Shown: in pieces, positions 42,373 through 54,290 of the stretch
Position numbering within the stretch: the first letter of the stretch is position 1
Layout: each line of letters starts with the position of its first letter
The notes under the pieces: model-generated
Database searches by the model: none
Told to the model about the DNA's origin: nothing
The model's input: only the letters and a program-made list of their open reading frames with translations
Assembly: GCA_964020975.1 (NCBI GenBank)
Contig: OZ026630.1
Span: 62,557,245-62,621,244, forward strand
Direction of reading: 5' to 3'
From: Hermodice carunculata
Taxonomy: Eukaryota > Annelida > Polychaeta > Eunicida > Amphinomidae
Length of the DNA stretch: 64,000 nucleotides
Position numbers and translations under genes: made by a program

Positions 42373-43291
42373 TTTTTGCAGGCAAATTTGACCGACATTT
42401 CATTTGAAAAGTATTATATGAAGAAACTCCAAACTTGGCACAATTACACTTCTATGGATAAAGTCTGACCTTTTTATAATGAGAGGTCATGCTTTTCAAA
42501 ATTATGCAAATGAGGGCTAATTAAAGTTTTAAATCTTCAATATCTTAAATACTATAGTAGATGTGGTTCCGAGTGTATAGGAGTTCGATCATAGAAAGGT
42601 AAAGGTCATCTCAAATGTCAAGGTCATGTCAAGGTAAAAGGTCATGTCAAGGTCAAAGGTCAATTTTAAGCCAAAATGTCATTTTTGAGGTCAAGGTTCA
42701 CTTCAGGTAGAGGTCATCTCAAGATCAAAGGTCATTTCAAGGTCAAAGGCCACTTTCGATGATGGCTTTCTTCTAGCCATAACTTGGTCAATTTTTATCC
42801 AATTTTGATTATGTTGGGCTCAAATTGTAGCTATTGCAACACTGCACATTTTTTTAAAATTTACATGTGACCTCTAAAAATCAAAGGTCAAGGTCATGTG
42901 GACCTTTGACAGTTTCATGCAGTCATAACTTGGCCAATCTCCATCAAATTCTAATCAAATTGGACTCAAATTGTACGTATTGCTACACTGGACATTTTTA
43001 TAAAACATGTAACTTCAAAAAGGCAAAGGTCAAGGTCATTTGACCCTAAATTGGTCAATTTTACTCCGATTTGGTTCATGTTGGGCTTAAATTGTGGGTA
43101 TTGTAACACTGTGCAATTTACATGTGACCTGCAAAAGTCAAAGGACAAGGTCAATTGGACTTTGAAATTTGCATCCAGCCATAAGCTTAATGTAATGTGA
43201 AGTACTAAAGGATAAAAGTTGTAGCATTTAATATTTACAACTTTTAAAGGCACACAGACAGATTTGCTTTCAAGCAAATCTTCTTGTCCAG
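42277..43291 (+). mobile_element. HINE-like copy G with internal ~144-bp repeats
   Basis: A diverged head (GTGTGTGTCAACACACAC), a long TTTC tract, GGCAAATTTGACCGACATTTC, then AAGGTCAAAGGTCA-rich 144-bp-type units (42640-43200). The end is GGCACACAGACAGATTTGCT, TTCAAGCAAATC and CCAG at 43288-43291. It is almost complete. Confidence 0.75.
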
Positions 43292-43623
43292 TTTCTTTCT
43301 TTCTTCTTTCTTCTTTCTTCTTTCTTCTTTACCCACAAATTTGTCGGACACTTTTTTCGGACACTATTATACATAGAAACTCCAAACTTGGCAGGATTGT
43401 ACCTCCACACAAGGAGTTTGGCCGTTTTATACACAGAAATGAAGATGTTTAAAATTATGCAAATTAGGGGCATTTGAAATTTTAAATCTTGAATAACTTC
43501 AAAGTTATAATAGATAGAGATCCAACTTCTACTCCTGTGTTATGGAATAGTTGTAGATTGCCATACTAATATGCTTTGAAGACACACACACTGATTTGCT
43601 ATGCAGCAAATCATCTTTCCTAG
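43292..43623 (+). mobile_element. HINE-like copy H, head-to-tail with copy G
   Basis: It starts directly at the TTTCTTTC tract after CCAG, without a palindromic head. It carries CCACAAATTTGTCGGACAC and an ATTATGCAAATTAGGGG block, and ends CACTGATTTGCTATGCAGC, AAATC and CTAG. A third partial unit may follow. Confidence 0.7.
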
Positions 43624-44056
43624 TTTCTTCTATTTTTTCTTTGTTATAGAAGCTTTTTACAGAATCATATATTTATACAAACTCCCAACAATTGGTCAAT
43701 TTGGTGGGCAGCGGGTGCAGCTCTCATTTTGCCAGGTATGAAATAACGATCTCACTGCTTCAGGAGACTGTTATTTAACCCTGCACAAATATTGTCTTGT
43801 CGCCACTGAGAGTTCAAAAGTACATGGTGATAAAAAACACTAAGAGAATTTAACACATAGAGTACATTCAGGGTAAGCAAAAGACCCGTTAACGAATCTC
43901 AACAACAACAATGCTTTGTATGGATTCAATGGTCCACCAATCACCATTCTGTTTTGCCATAATACTTGAACATCAGCCCATAGACTGTGTAAACAAACTC
44001 AAATTAACAAGACCTGCTTTTCTCCAGCACCTTTAGCAGAACCTTGTTTGGTTTAA

Positions 44057-45246
44057 GGTGGAAGCTGTGAAGCTAGTGCACAGTGAGACTGGCAACTTTG
44101 CATCGCAATTACCCATTTAATTTTTTCACAAGTACATTGAACCTATATATTTTCTGATTACTACATATCCATAGATTTATATGCATAGAGTTTTTTTTTG
44201 CAGGATTGCAATTTTTTGAGATTTTGTAGCATTATTTCCAACATGGTAGGATTTTCACATTTTTCGTGCAGAAGTCACACAAAATTGTTTTTTTCCAGTT
44301 GAAATCAGAATAAATTTAAAATATATATCCATGTCTAGGATCGAATTCAATAGTTAGTCCTGAAATAGCATAAATAAAAAGTTATAAAATTTTTAATTTA
44401 GTTCTGACAGGTTGTTCATTTTCCTTCTATAAATTGCTCCAAAAGTCACCGAAGGGGTTGTCAGAAAAAAAAATCCTTGAAACCGTTCCTGGATATGATA
44501 TTTTTCTTTAAATGTCCATTGATTTTGATGTGATAGGGCAATTTGTATGTTTGTGAGGCGAGACACAAATTGCAGAGGTTGAGCAAAAAACAATTCCGAG
44601 AAAATCGCATTGAAAGAAAAAATTGCCTATTCTTACGCATTTATGGCTGTAATATGACACATACTCATTTCTTCTGCCCTGTGTTTTAATTATTGTGTGA
44701 AATAAACTTGTAGCTTTACCTCTGTGATGTTGTCATTAAAGGAAAGTATATTTTGTGGCTTAAATCTCGACTTTTTGAACTTGGGAACACCACACTTGGC
44801 TTGTTCGGGTGTGGGTTCACATGTGGCTTTCCATATTTGAGGACCAGTAAGTGGATTGTGCTAATTTGTTTTTACATCAATAGAGAATTTCAAAGTAATC
44901 AGAACAATGGTAGTGATTAGTCAGAACTGGCCCATTCTTAGCTCCACGGCTAATGGTTTCCTGTGAGTGACCCTTGTCAATAGCTCAATTGGTTTCCAGC
45001 AGTCAGGGACTAATGACTGTGCAAACAATGACATGGTTCATTATCATGCCCATGCAAACAAAGCCATGTGTCCGTCACTGTTTAAACTTTTCATTGTAAA
45101 CAAAAGTCTAGAGATCAATTATCTCATATAAATTTTATGTTCACACATCTGAGTTTTTGGGAGCATGTAGTTTAAGTATCAGACTATCCAAAAATATGAA
45201 AAAGTGATTAGAGGTTATCTGAAGGTGCGGCTTCAGACCTTCCACC
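44057..45246. mobile_element. 1.19-kb TTAA-flanked non-autonomous DNA transposon
   Basis: TTAA lies immediately outside both ends (44053-44056 and 45247-45250). The TIRs are GGTGGAAGCTGTGAAGC and, inverted, GGTGGAAGGTCTGAAGC. TTAA targets belong to piggyBac and Kolobok elements. No transposase frame is present. Confidence 0.75.
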
Positions 45247-45374
45247 TTAAGCATATTTTATTTCTAAAAGAAAAACAATTGGGAAGAAGGGCAAAGCCCT
45301 ATATTAATCCCTCTTGTGGAGAAAAGACAAAAGCACAGGACTGACTTGACAGCACAGCTCCAATGAACCACCGT

Positions 45375-45400
45375 TCATCAAGTCCAAGGGGACTTGATGA
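45375..45400. repeat. perfect 11-bp hairpin
   Basis: TCATCAAGTCC, a four-base AAGG loop, then GGACTTGATGA. No context to assign it. Confidence 0.6.
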
Positions 45401-45539
45401 GCAGCGTGATGGAGAAAAACAAACGGAAGGATAGACGCCACTAGAATAAACACAGATAGCGGGGCTCATGAAGTTATCAATATTACCAGTATATATTATT
45501 AATTTACAGTTTCGAATTATCGATATGAATGATTAAGTT

Positions 45540-46130
45540 ACAGTTTCACCTTGGAATCGTTTACTTTTTTCAATGAACTCTTGAACAGATAAAAATATAT
45601 ATAATATTGTCCTCGAGACTGCAAGAAGCACTGCCAAACAAAATTGTGTTTATAGAAAATGGAGCCAAAGGACCAATGGTTGTATGTAATGCATCTCGAG
45701 TGACAATGTATTTTGGACAGGTGAGAAAGTAGTGCCAGATACTCTCGGTGGTGGCGCCACATGAACAAGCTGCTGAATCTTTTACACCAAACTTAAAAAG
45801 ATGTTCGTTCAACTGGCTGCGGCCCATACACAAACGAGAATGTGAAATAGACAGATATCTTTTGCCTACATTGAGAAGTTCGGGAAATATAACAGAAAAC
45901 TGTCTGGGAGTTGAAATTTTCTTCTTAAATTGGGACAATGTTGGAAGATTTCTAGTTTCCGACGGGAGAAGGTTCCACAACGTGTTAGCAGAAGGAAAAA
46001 AAAAGAGTTTTCGAATAAGACTGTTCTACAATTGAAAGAGGGTACGTCTGAGCGTCTGCTTTGATCGAGTTGTGCCCTAGTATTACGGTGGAATGTTGGA
46101 ATATTTGGGAGCAGAGAGCACAAATAGCTA
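45540..46130 (-). pseudogene. LINE 3' part (CR1/Jockey-group), C-terminal domain
   Basis: The minus-strand frame gives RLCMGRSQLNEHLFKFGV and then CSCGATTESIWHYFLTCPKY, the C-terminal Cys-rich module typical of these LINEs, preceded by MWNLLPSETRNLPTLSQFKK. It is related to the C-terminus at 29900-30100, which shares RMGRS..LN and WHYF. The frame is uninterrupted for 136 codons but lacks the RT domain. Confidence 0.75.
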
Positions 46131-46550
46131 GGGGTTAATTTATGAACTATTTTTTACATCATGATTTGTTTGGATCTTTCTCTTCGTTTGGAAAGGGTTA
46201 AAAGTTTTAGTTCTACACCTATCTGCCACATTTGACTCCTGTCAACACTGTAAAGGAATTCTAAATAATATTCCAGGCTATTGTACAATACCATAGGGAT
46301 ATAATGATTATGGATAATCAGTCTCTAATCTGACAGCTTGAGCTTCAGATGTTGACCTTTTCTGGGCTGACACAGGGGTGTCAACCATATGTCACCCGTG
46401 CAGGGTACGTGAGATCTATTGTGACGTGACAATGTTTTGCACGTCAAACTAACATGCCAGTCCAGGCAGTTAGACCGGTGGATCTTTTTGACGCCTTGGC
46501 ATCACTTAACATGACGTTGTCTACAGATCCGTAGCAACGTTACCGTTTGC

Positions 46551-46558
46551 TATATAAG
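46551..46558 (+). promoter_or_regulatory. TATA box ahead of the hammerhead ribozyme
   Basis: TATATAAG sits 27 bases before the ribozyme, so transcription would start at or just before the ribozyme 5' stem. This spacing suggests a promoter-ribozyme unit of a retroelement long repeat. Confidence 0.5.
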
Positions 46559-46577
46559 CAACGTAACAGCGCAGTGT

Positions 46578-46638
46578 TGTCAGTTATCCCCTGATGAGTT
46601 TGGAGTACAAACGAAACTGGTCGGGACTCTCACAGACA
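46578..46638 (+). ncRNA. type I hammerhead ribozyme with minimal stem III
   Basis: All conserved core positions are present: CTGATGA at 46591-46597; stem II GTTTG/CAAAC (46598-46602 with 46608-46612) closed by a G-C pair; GAAA at 46613-46616; and T then C at 46621-46622, the cleavage site. Stem III is a one- or two-pair hairpin around CTGG. Stem I is TCCC/GGGA (46587-46590, 46623-46626), then an internal loop, then TGTC/GACA (46578-46581, 46635-46638). Short-stem-III type I hammerheads are known from Penelope-like elements and animal retrozymes. Confidence 0.85.
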
Positions 46639-46760
46639 GGGCGTTTTCCGTCACTGGTCTTGCCAAGTTTTCACACGAATTATTGAAAATGCCATGTGCT
46701 TTAAGTGTGCCATTCCAACCTCTATTTAAAGACATAGTTACGGAAAAATTATGCGTTGAA

Positions 46761-46762
<2 letters not shown>

Positions 46763-46793
<31 letters not shown>
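46763..46793. repeat. poly-T tract
   Basis: About 31 T downstream of the ribozyme. Confidence 0.95.
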
Positions 46794-46880
46794 CAATTTT
46801 AAAAATTAATGATTGAACTTATCCAGCAAGATTCCTTTCATAATCTTCTGGTCTTTTCAACTAAAATCGCCCGATTATTA

Positions 46881-47736
46881 TGTCTGGGTGCGCACCCAGA
46901 CATTTTTCGTTATTCCCAGAATTCTTTTTCTCTTTCTTTCTTTATGTCTGGTTGCCAACCCAAACATATTGTTTAGTATCGGATTCTTTACTTCTTTCTT
47001 TCTTTCTTTCCATGAACCAAAATGTGTCCGGAGTTTTTCTCGGACACTTTTATTCCGAAAATCACCAAACTTGTCATGATGAGTGACCTACCAGTGAAAT
47101 TGTGCATATCGTTTGGAAGAGTCGTGTTAAAAATTATGCAAATTAGTAGCAATGCAAATTGTAAAAGCTCCATATCTTCCAAACTATTGTAGACAGACCC
47201 AAAAGTTTATTGTGCTTGTATAGGTTTGTGACACCTACTAATATAATGGACAGTAAATGAAAGTTGAAGAATTTTGAAATACATGTATGCTACTTAGGGG
47301 CATTGACAAATTTCAAAGTTGAATATCTCCAAAACTATTATGGATCGAGGTGCCATCCCAACTTCAATTTATAGGTTTGCGGCAAAGCCGCGTCTGGTGA
47401 ACCATGAACCAGAGTTGTAGGATTTTAATCTAAATTTAATATTCAAAGTTTAAATCACATTTATTATTCACAGAGGTGCTATTCCAACTTCAATCTGTAG
47501 GTTTGTGACAATCTAAATATATAAAACTTTAAAACTTAAATAGATAAAGGTGCCATTTCAACTTTAATATTTATGGTCTGTGACATAGGTGCATCCAATG
47601 AAATTTACTTAATGCAAATTAGGCTAATACGCAAAATTTAGAAAATGTTGAACAATGACAAAGGGTAGCATTTTAAACTGTTCTCATTTTGAAGGCACCC
47701 AAACATATTTGCTGTGAAGCAAATCTTCTTTTCTAG
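46881..47736 (+). mobile_element. HINE-like copy I with two tandem 5' heads
   Basis: The first head is a perfect 22-bp palindrome (half-site TGTCTGGGTGC) at 46881-46902; a second head (TGTCTGGTTGCCAACCCAAA) starts at 46945. Two TTTC tracts, the body blocks, and the 3' end GGCACCCAAACATATTTGCT, GTGAAGCAAATC and CTAG at 47733-47736 follow. Confidence 0.75.
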
Positions 47737-47739
47737 TCT

Positions 47740-48610
47740 GTCTTGTTTTCTCCTGTGCCATTTGCAACATAAGACCTTGAAGAAACTGTGTGCAAGACGA
47801 ATTTGGATGTCAAGCTTTTCAGTTGTTTCCGAAAGCAGCCTGCTTGTTCAAACTATTCAGTTATAATCCTGCTTTTTCTTGAAGAAAAGATTTTTATGGA
47901 TTTGAATTTCTGCCTACTGAACTCTCATCTTTATTGATTAAATATTCTTCCATCTGCAGCCTGTGATTGCTTGCATCCTTATTAGAGTACATACCACCTC
48001 TATTTGGAATGTCCTCTCGTTTCCTCTCACAGAGTATCTTGACTGAAAACGATATTTAATATTTTGGCCCCGGGAGTCAATCCAAACCTAGGTGTCCATA
48101 TAGCTGGTAATGTACAGCTTACTTATCTTACACACAGTAAAATTAAACTTTCCTCTGGTGAAAATTTATGTATGTTTGATGTTGTTCAAAATTTCATAAC
48201 AGATACAAGACGGTTTATACACTGAGCTGGTACGAAATGAATTTCATTCTAGCACATTGATAAATTGATTTGTTCTCTGATCTGCAATGTCCTGTGTGTT
48301 TTGTATATATGACCATGTGTCCGTCTGTATCAGGTGAGCCATCCATTTAGTACCTCTGTACTATTAAGTGATCCAGGTCAAATGAATATGTTTAAACTAA
48401 AACTATAGGCCTACATTGTGCTTTTTCTAGAAGTGAAGATTCTTTGCTGCTACTAATTTAATAGACAGTCACTTCAGATGATTATAAGATTAAAGTTTAT
48501 AATGTTTATCGAAGGAGCCAGGTCAAACATGGTTCATATGTTCTTTAGCATGTTGCCATTGCTAGCAGAAAAAAAAAACAATTGTGACGTTGTTTAGCTT
48601 CAAAATATAT
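47740..48610. other. no recognised feature
   Basis: No terminal repeats, splice-bounded frames or family motifs found. Confidence 0.4.
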
Positions 48611-48619
48611 GTGATGACT

Positions 48620-48990
48620 TTGAGTATAACTTTATATCTTTATTGCATTTTATGCCCAAATGGGCTTACAGCATTATATACAAAATACAGTTTAAAATAT
48701 ACTCACATATAATAGAGAAGACTAAAATATTGACAAGCGACTGCTATTCAGTAGAATTTCTGCGTTCAAAAAGTCTATATACATATTTACAGATGGGCAC
48801 AGTTTCTCCTTTCAAGTATAAATTTACAACATCACTCAAAGACCGCTTTAGAATGTGTCCATCTGGAAGCTCCATTAGGCGTAACCAATATTTTACAATT
48901 TTCATCTTTATATCTATCTGGATTGGGTACCTTCCCAGTTCTGCAAAAGAGGCTTTATTATGACATTTGCTAGTAACTCCTAGGGTGAAC
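48620..48990 (-). mobile_element. LINE 3' tail-like fragment
   Basis: Read on the minus strand, GCTGTAAGCCCATTTGGGCA then TAAAATGCAATAAAGATA resembles the 3' end of many L2/CR1-like elements, with the GCCCATTTGGGC hairpin just before the tail. The 106-codon frame on the plus strand is taken as a shadow. Confidence 0.45.
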
Positions 48991-49099
48991 TTACAAAAAT
49001 CGCTATGAACTTTTTCAGCATGAGTGGGAAACTATAAGTAGCTCCATTGTGCTGGTAAGAGAACAGGAGAACATGGCTTAAAAACTCGGGTATCTATTT

Positions 49100-50030
49100 T
49101 CCTATCTTGCTCCCAACATTGCTGGAAATTAAAGAGCAATCGCAATGAGCACTGTCCTTTCTAAATTTATTGAAATTTGCCTTCTTCCCGATGATACTGT
49201 TAATGAAGCACAATTCAGGTTCAGAAAAGGTGGAAGCACTGAATTCGGTTGCATCTATCTGCATGACATTATTTCGTATTTTAACTCTTCCAGATCACCA
49301 GTTTTTGTATGTGGTCCGGATGCAGCAAAATCTTTTTGACATTATCTGGCACGATGGGTTGTTCTGTAAATTTTGCACTCATTTACATATAGTTTCCTAA
49401 TCTGTGGGTGTGTACTTATATTTAAGGTATCGGTCATTGAAATCATAATGTTAAATGGAATAATGAATGCAGCAGCTCTGTTACTGTCGGCACCCCCCAA
49501 GGCAGCATTTTATCACCCAAGCTTTTTAATGTTTTCATTGATGAACTAATTGTGCAAGTACGTGAATCTCAGCAAGGTTTGACGATCGGCGCACATTCTC
49601 ATAACAGCTGTGCATACGCTGATAGCGTGACCTGAGTTTAATTGCTAGCACTGTTCCTCATTTCCAGTCCCTCATTGACATATGTCAGGAGTTTACCTCC
49701 AGATGGCGCTTCTCATTTAGTGATACGAAGTCCCAATGTTATCCCTGGTAAATCCGCTTTTACAGATAAGCTTGAATGGTATCACCATTTCAATTGATGC
49801 TATCCGGTATGGACCGACCCTCCCCCACTTCGCCAGAAAATAATGATGGCTTAATCGACTCTTCTTTTTGTAATCACAACGATTTTAATAGCCCACATGG
49901 GCCTCTCCGACAATTGATCTTCTACTTGCCAAATTATATTGCCGCAGAGTATCTCGGCGGCTGCTTGGGCCGCTAACATCCTCTCTGCGGCATGCGCATT
50001 GGCTTCTGACAGCCCGAGTTCCATGGTGCT
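49100..50030 (+). pseudogene. LINE reverse transcriptase fragment
   Basis: Frames include STVLSKFIEICLLPDD and then AQFRFRKGGSTEF. The motif A region is SPVFVCGPDAAKSF, and the motif B region corresponds to GSILSPKLFNVFIDELIVQV near 49500. Further on is CAYADS near 49610. This order identifies a CR1/I-group RT. Frame changes and stops are frequent. Confidence 0.75.
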
Positions 50031-50059
50031 TACCCTTTCTTTTTTACTTTTATACTGAT

Positions 50060-50062
<3 letters not shown>

Positions 50063-50142
<80 letters not shown>
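50063..50142. repeat. (CT)n microsatellite
   Basis: About 40 CT units. Confidence 0.97.
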
Positions 50143-50146
<4 letters not shown>

Positions 50147-50149
50147 TTA

Positions 50150-51290
50150 CTTCTATCATTTGTATGCTTGAATTATCTATGTTCTCTGACTTCTGTTATC
50201 TGTATACTTGAGTTTTCTACTGATTTATTTGTATTTTCAGTTCTGTGACTCGTATGCTTGAGTTTTGTAATTTTATGTAGATGTAATTGTATCTGAATTG
50301 GTGATAATTGAATTATATAACTTGAGTTCTGTGTGTGGATTTATTTTGGCGTATTTTTCCGGAGGCTCAATGAAACTATATAAAACTGTTTCCCAACTGT
50401 AGTGAGTTGAAGCGGTATTTACGAAAAAAAATTGAACTTATGTTGATAAAATAAACATTATTGTCGTTAGCTGATTGGCTAATTTTGTGTCCAGATTCAA
50501 TTTTTTACTTATAAATTGAAAGTAAAAGTTTCTTGAATAAAATCCCTTTTATTTACTACCAACAGCGCTGCAACTTATGATACATAAAAGCTGAAAATAA
50601 AGTGGCAAAATTGCAACTCTTCTGGCAATTTGATAGGCAAAAAAGTTACAAGATAATTGAAATTGACTAGGGCTGCAGGTTACGTGTGAAAAGTTAAAAC
50701 ATTTCTGTCAGTGGTATCTGTCGTGACCCTATACCTTTCCATAAAAATGAGCATTCGTTTGCCGGGAGGATTTATTTTTAGTAGCATTAGTATTAGTATT
50801 ATTTGAATTCGAATTTAAGGTTACTTGGTTTAAAATGAATTAAAAGCTTCCTAGGTTAACAGAAGCTGAGTTGTTTTTAATGATCGCGCGCCAACGGTCG
50901 CACGCCTTGAATTCTTTGGCGACATCTAGGAGTAAATCTTTACAATGTAGGCAATACATTACAATTCAAATCTTAGTATTGTGTGCAAATACCAGTTTTT
51001 TTCTAGACATTTTAAGCTTTATAACATTAGAATTAAACGAATAAACTATACATTGTTGACAGATGAAAAATGTACCAATTGCATCTGAAATAGCCAATGA
51101 TCATGATATGTACCTTAATGAATATTTGGAATGCTGCCTCTAGTTAAATAGTTTTGAAGAAAATAAACATTTTAATCTTTAAATACCTCTAAATTGATAA
51201 ATCTTAATGACGTAGTATAGGTCATAAATTCCTATATGCATAGGTGTCACAAAGATATATGTGTAACTTTGAAATGTGTGTCTATCTAGA
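50150..51290. other. possible LINE 3' flank, then unassigned sequence
   Basis: TGTATGCTTGA / CTTGAGTTTTCTA-like phrases recur three or four times at 50160-50320, which may be the 3' UTR of the LINE. Beyond 50340 I see nothing. Confidence 0.3.
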
Positions 51291-51297
51291 TATGTGT

Positions 51298-51498
<201 letters not shown>

Positions 51499-51499
51499 T

Positions 51500-51860
51500 T
51501 TTCAAGCTTGAACTCCGACTAAACAAAGTCGAAATTTTGACTTTTCTCAGGAAATCTCGACTTTTAAACTCGAAATTTCGAATTTTTAATGCCGTCATTT
51601 TGGCTTTCAAAAGTCGAAATTTCGAATTAAAAAGCTTAAAAATGTCTTTAAAAAAATTCGAATTTTCGCATTTTTAAAGTCAAAATTTCTGCCTAAAAAA
51701 GTCAAAATTCGACTTTAAAAAGTCGTTAATTCAAGAAAAAAGTCAAAATTTTGAGAATAAAGTCGAAATTTCGAGAAAAAGAACATTATTGAAATCTCAA
51801 AATATCGAGAAAAAACTCGAAATTTTGAGCAAAAATCTCGAAATTACAATTTTTGTTTTT
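51500..51860. repeat. degenerate minisatellite around AAAGTCGAAATTTCGAG
   Basis: Roughly fifteen imperfect units of 18-24 bp centred on the palindrome TCGAAATTTCGA. Confidence 0.75.
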
Positions 51861-52024
51861 ATTTATATATTTATTTTATTTCTTTTTAGTATCAATATTT
51901 TTTGCGGTCTTATAGGCTTCCGTAGATTCTAAATCTCATTGTATTCTTCCTTATTAACCAATTCTTGACTTAAAGTAAGGTAATTCTTTATTTAAAATTT
52001 TGTTTAATGTTGCGTGCAAGTTAT

Positions 52025-52215
52025 TTTTTTATTTTATTCATTTGTTTTGTTTTGTTTTTGTTTGTTTGTTTGTTTGTTTGTTTTTTTTTTTGTTTTGTTT
52101 TGTTTTTTGTTTTTTGTTTTGTTTGTTTGTTTTTTGTTTTTGTTTTTAATTTGTTTGTTTTTTTATTTTTTATTTGTTTTTTTTTGTTCGTGTGTTTATT
52201 TGTTTTGTTTTTATC
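52025..52215. repeat. T/G-rich low-complexity tract
   Basis: TTTGTTTTG blocks like those at 3230-3550. Confidence 0.9.
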
Positions 52216-52660
52216 AATGCCAGAATTGAGATTCTACAGTAGACAACACTCTCTAGGAGGCTAATGTGCTTATCGTAAGTTTTATTATCTTTAAAAGAAA
52301 AAGAGCAAGATATTATCGATACCCAATGGGTCAGCCATTTTTATCAATATTTTTACATATATGTACATAGAGTACGCGGGGGGCGGGGGGGGGGGGGCAA
52401 AGATCAATGTACGTTTTTAGCTAATTCTGAAAATGTTGATCAACATTATGCAAAAAAATCAACATTTTTAGAGTACTCTTTTGGGGGAGGGAAGTGGTTA
52501 CATGAAGGAGTACTCTGCGTACGCTTTTGTAAATGTTAACAATTTTGGCTGACCCGCAAATGTTTTAATTAAGATGCAAATGCACAATATAATCTTACCA
52601 TGATCGTATTTCATGTCCTGAAATACATTATAGTTCATTACAATGTAAGCTGATTATAAA

Positions 52661-53120
52661 TTAGAAAAGAAGATTTGCTTCACAGCAAATCTGTCTGGCT
52701 GCTTTCAAAATGAGAACAGTTTGAAATGCTACACTTTGCCATTGTCAAACATAATCTAAAGTTTTGTTTATTTGCCTAATTTTCATAAATTAAAATGCTA
52801 CAACTTTGGTTCTTGGATCATTGGATGTGGCCATGTCGCAAACTAAAAAGTGAAATGTGAATGAAACTACTATATATTATAGTTTTGAAGCAATTCAACA
52901 ATTTATTTTGTGTAATTGCCTAATTTACATAAAATAAATACCTAAAACTTTGGTTTACGGTTCATTGGATGGGGATATGTCACAAACCCATAATTTGAAG
53001 TAGGAATGGCACCTTTGTCTATAAAACTTTTGAAGCTATGCAAGATTTACATTTTGCATATTCACCTAATTTGCATAAATGGAAATCTTACAACTTTGGT
53101 TGTAAGATTTCTTTTTCAAT
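52661..53120 (-). mobile_element. HINE-like copy J (3' part)
   Basis: The inverse 3' end TTAGAAAAGAAGATTTGCTT then CACAGCAAATCTGTCTGGC is followed by inverse body blocks (AACTTTGGTTCTTGGATCA, CCTAATTTGCATAAATG). It is 5'-truncated. Confidence 0.7.
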
Positions 53121-53129
53121 TTACCTGAA

Positions 53130-53880
53130 AAATTTGATGCCGTAGGTGGTGTTAAGAGTCTGATCTTAAGTGCGGTCACTTTTTTTACAAAGCAACACAG
53201 GCAGTGGAACACAAGTGAGTGCACACAGGCATGATCCCGGGCATGATTTTCCGCTATGTACGTCTATTTTTTTTTTCCGGCCTTCGATCATGAACTAGCT
53301 GGTTCTGTCATACAGATTTGCTCCATTCAAACATTTTAATAAAATTAAAACCACAAAAATTTTGTTAAAAACATCAATAACTGACGCATCGGAGACAGCG
53401 ATCAACAACACATCGTCATGGTGTTTACGGCCACCATCTCCATGGATTTAGGCCTATAATACCTCCATGCAGCTACGCAGATCTTCACTTCGTCACCGTA
53501 CAGTCTGCATATTTTCTTTGCCTTCCTTAAGGAATTGTCACTCCTGCCTTTATCTGTGTCTAGACTTGTTTGATTGAAGGTTTTTTGTGAAAATATGTGA
53601 AAATTTTGCATCTTGGTCCAACAATCTTTGCTTGAATACGACTCGTTCACCTTCCCAACATTGCACGGGCACATGGGTAAGAACGAGTTTCATTGGGCAG
53701 TGAGCGACACGTGATCAAATCCACCAATGAGGAGCCTGGAATATCCTAACCGCATTTATAATGAGGGAAAATGAAAATAGATTCTCATTTTGGCCCATTT
53801 TTCGAGGGATATCCTAGGAATATATATATTTTTTCTTAGCCAATAAGAGAACTTCTTACATAGAAAGAAGAAAATCTAAG
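53130..53880. other. no recognised feature
   Basis: A 90-codon minus-strand frame at 53402-53674 has no family match I trust. No TIRs seen. Confidence 0.4.
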
Positions 53881-53902
53881 GATTCCGGCAGTATAAAACA
53901 TA

Positions 53903-54290
53903 ATGGCAGAGGATGCAAAACATTGTGACCGCAAAGGTGCAAAGTCACCAAGTATCGGGGGTAACTTGAAGAGCTGTATCATTCAAAATGTCGTGAAAAA
54001 CATGCAGTTGTTGGCTTTTTATCCATTTGATAAGAATAGTTATTACCGCAAAATCAAAATAGCCATCCGCAAGTATTGAAGTTTGTCTACAATAAAATAC
54101 ACACACTTGCAGGTAAATAAAAATTGCAGGCCAGCGGAAAGCTGATGAAGGTTGGCTTGCGTTGCGTGCGGCTGAACTCAACAAAGGTGGCAAACGATGT
54201 TCACAAAGGCCTACATTTCGAGTGTGCTGGAACACTGCGTGCTGGGGGTTACCGGTTAATGAACAATCAAACTCAGCAAACTAAAAATGC
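53903..54290 (+). CDS. weak two-exon gene candidate, unknown product
   Basis: An ATG at 53903 in good context (A at -3, G at +4) opens MAEDAKHCDRKGAKSPSI and meets GTAACT at 53961. A CAG acceptor at 54127-54129 resumes in matching phase as QRKADEGWLALRAAELNKGG. The joined frame runs about 70 residues. The second part is richer in GC than its surroundings. A TATAAAA at 53891 is too close to the ATG to serve it. No homology recognised. Confidence 0.2.

Noticed and set aside
48643-48963. Plus-strand frame of 106 codons as a gene
   Set aside because: The minus strand carries a LINE-like 3' end, and the plus frame lacks any family motif.
53402-53674. 90-codon minus-strand frame with faint MADS-like wording
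   Set aside because: The resemblance is too short and no DNA-binding core can be lined up.
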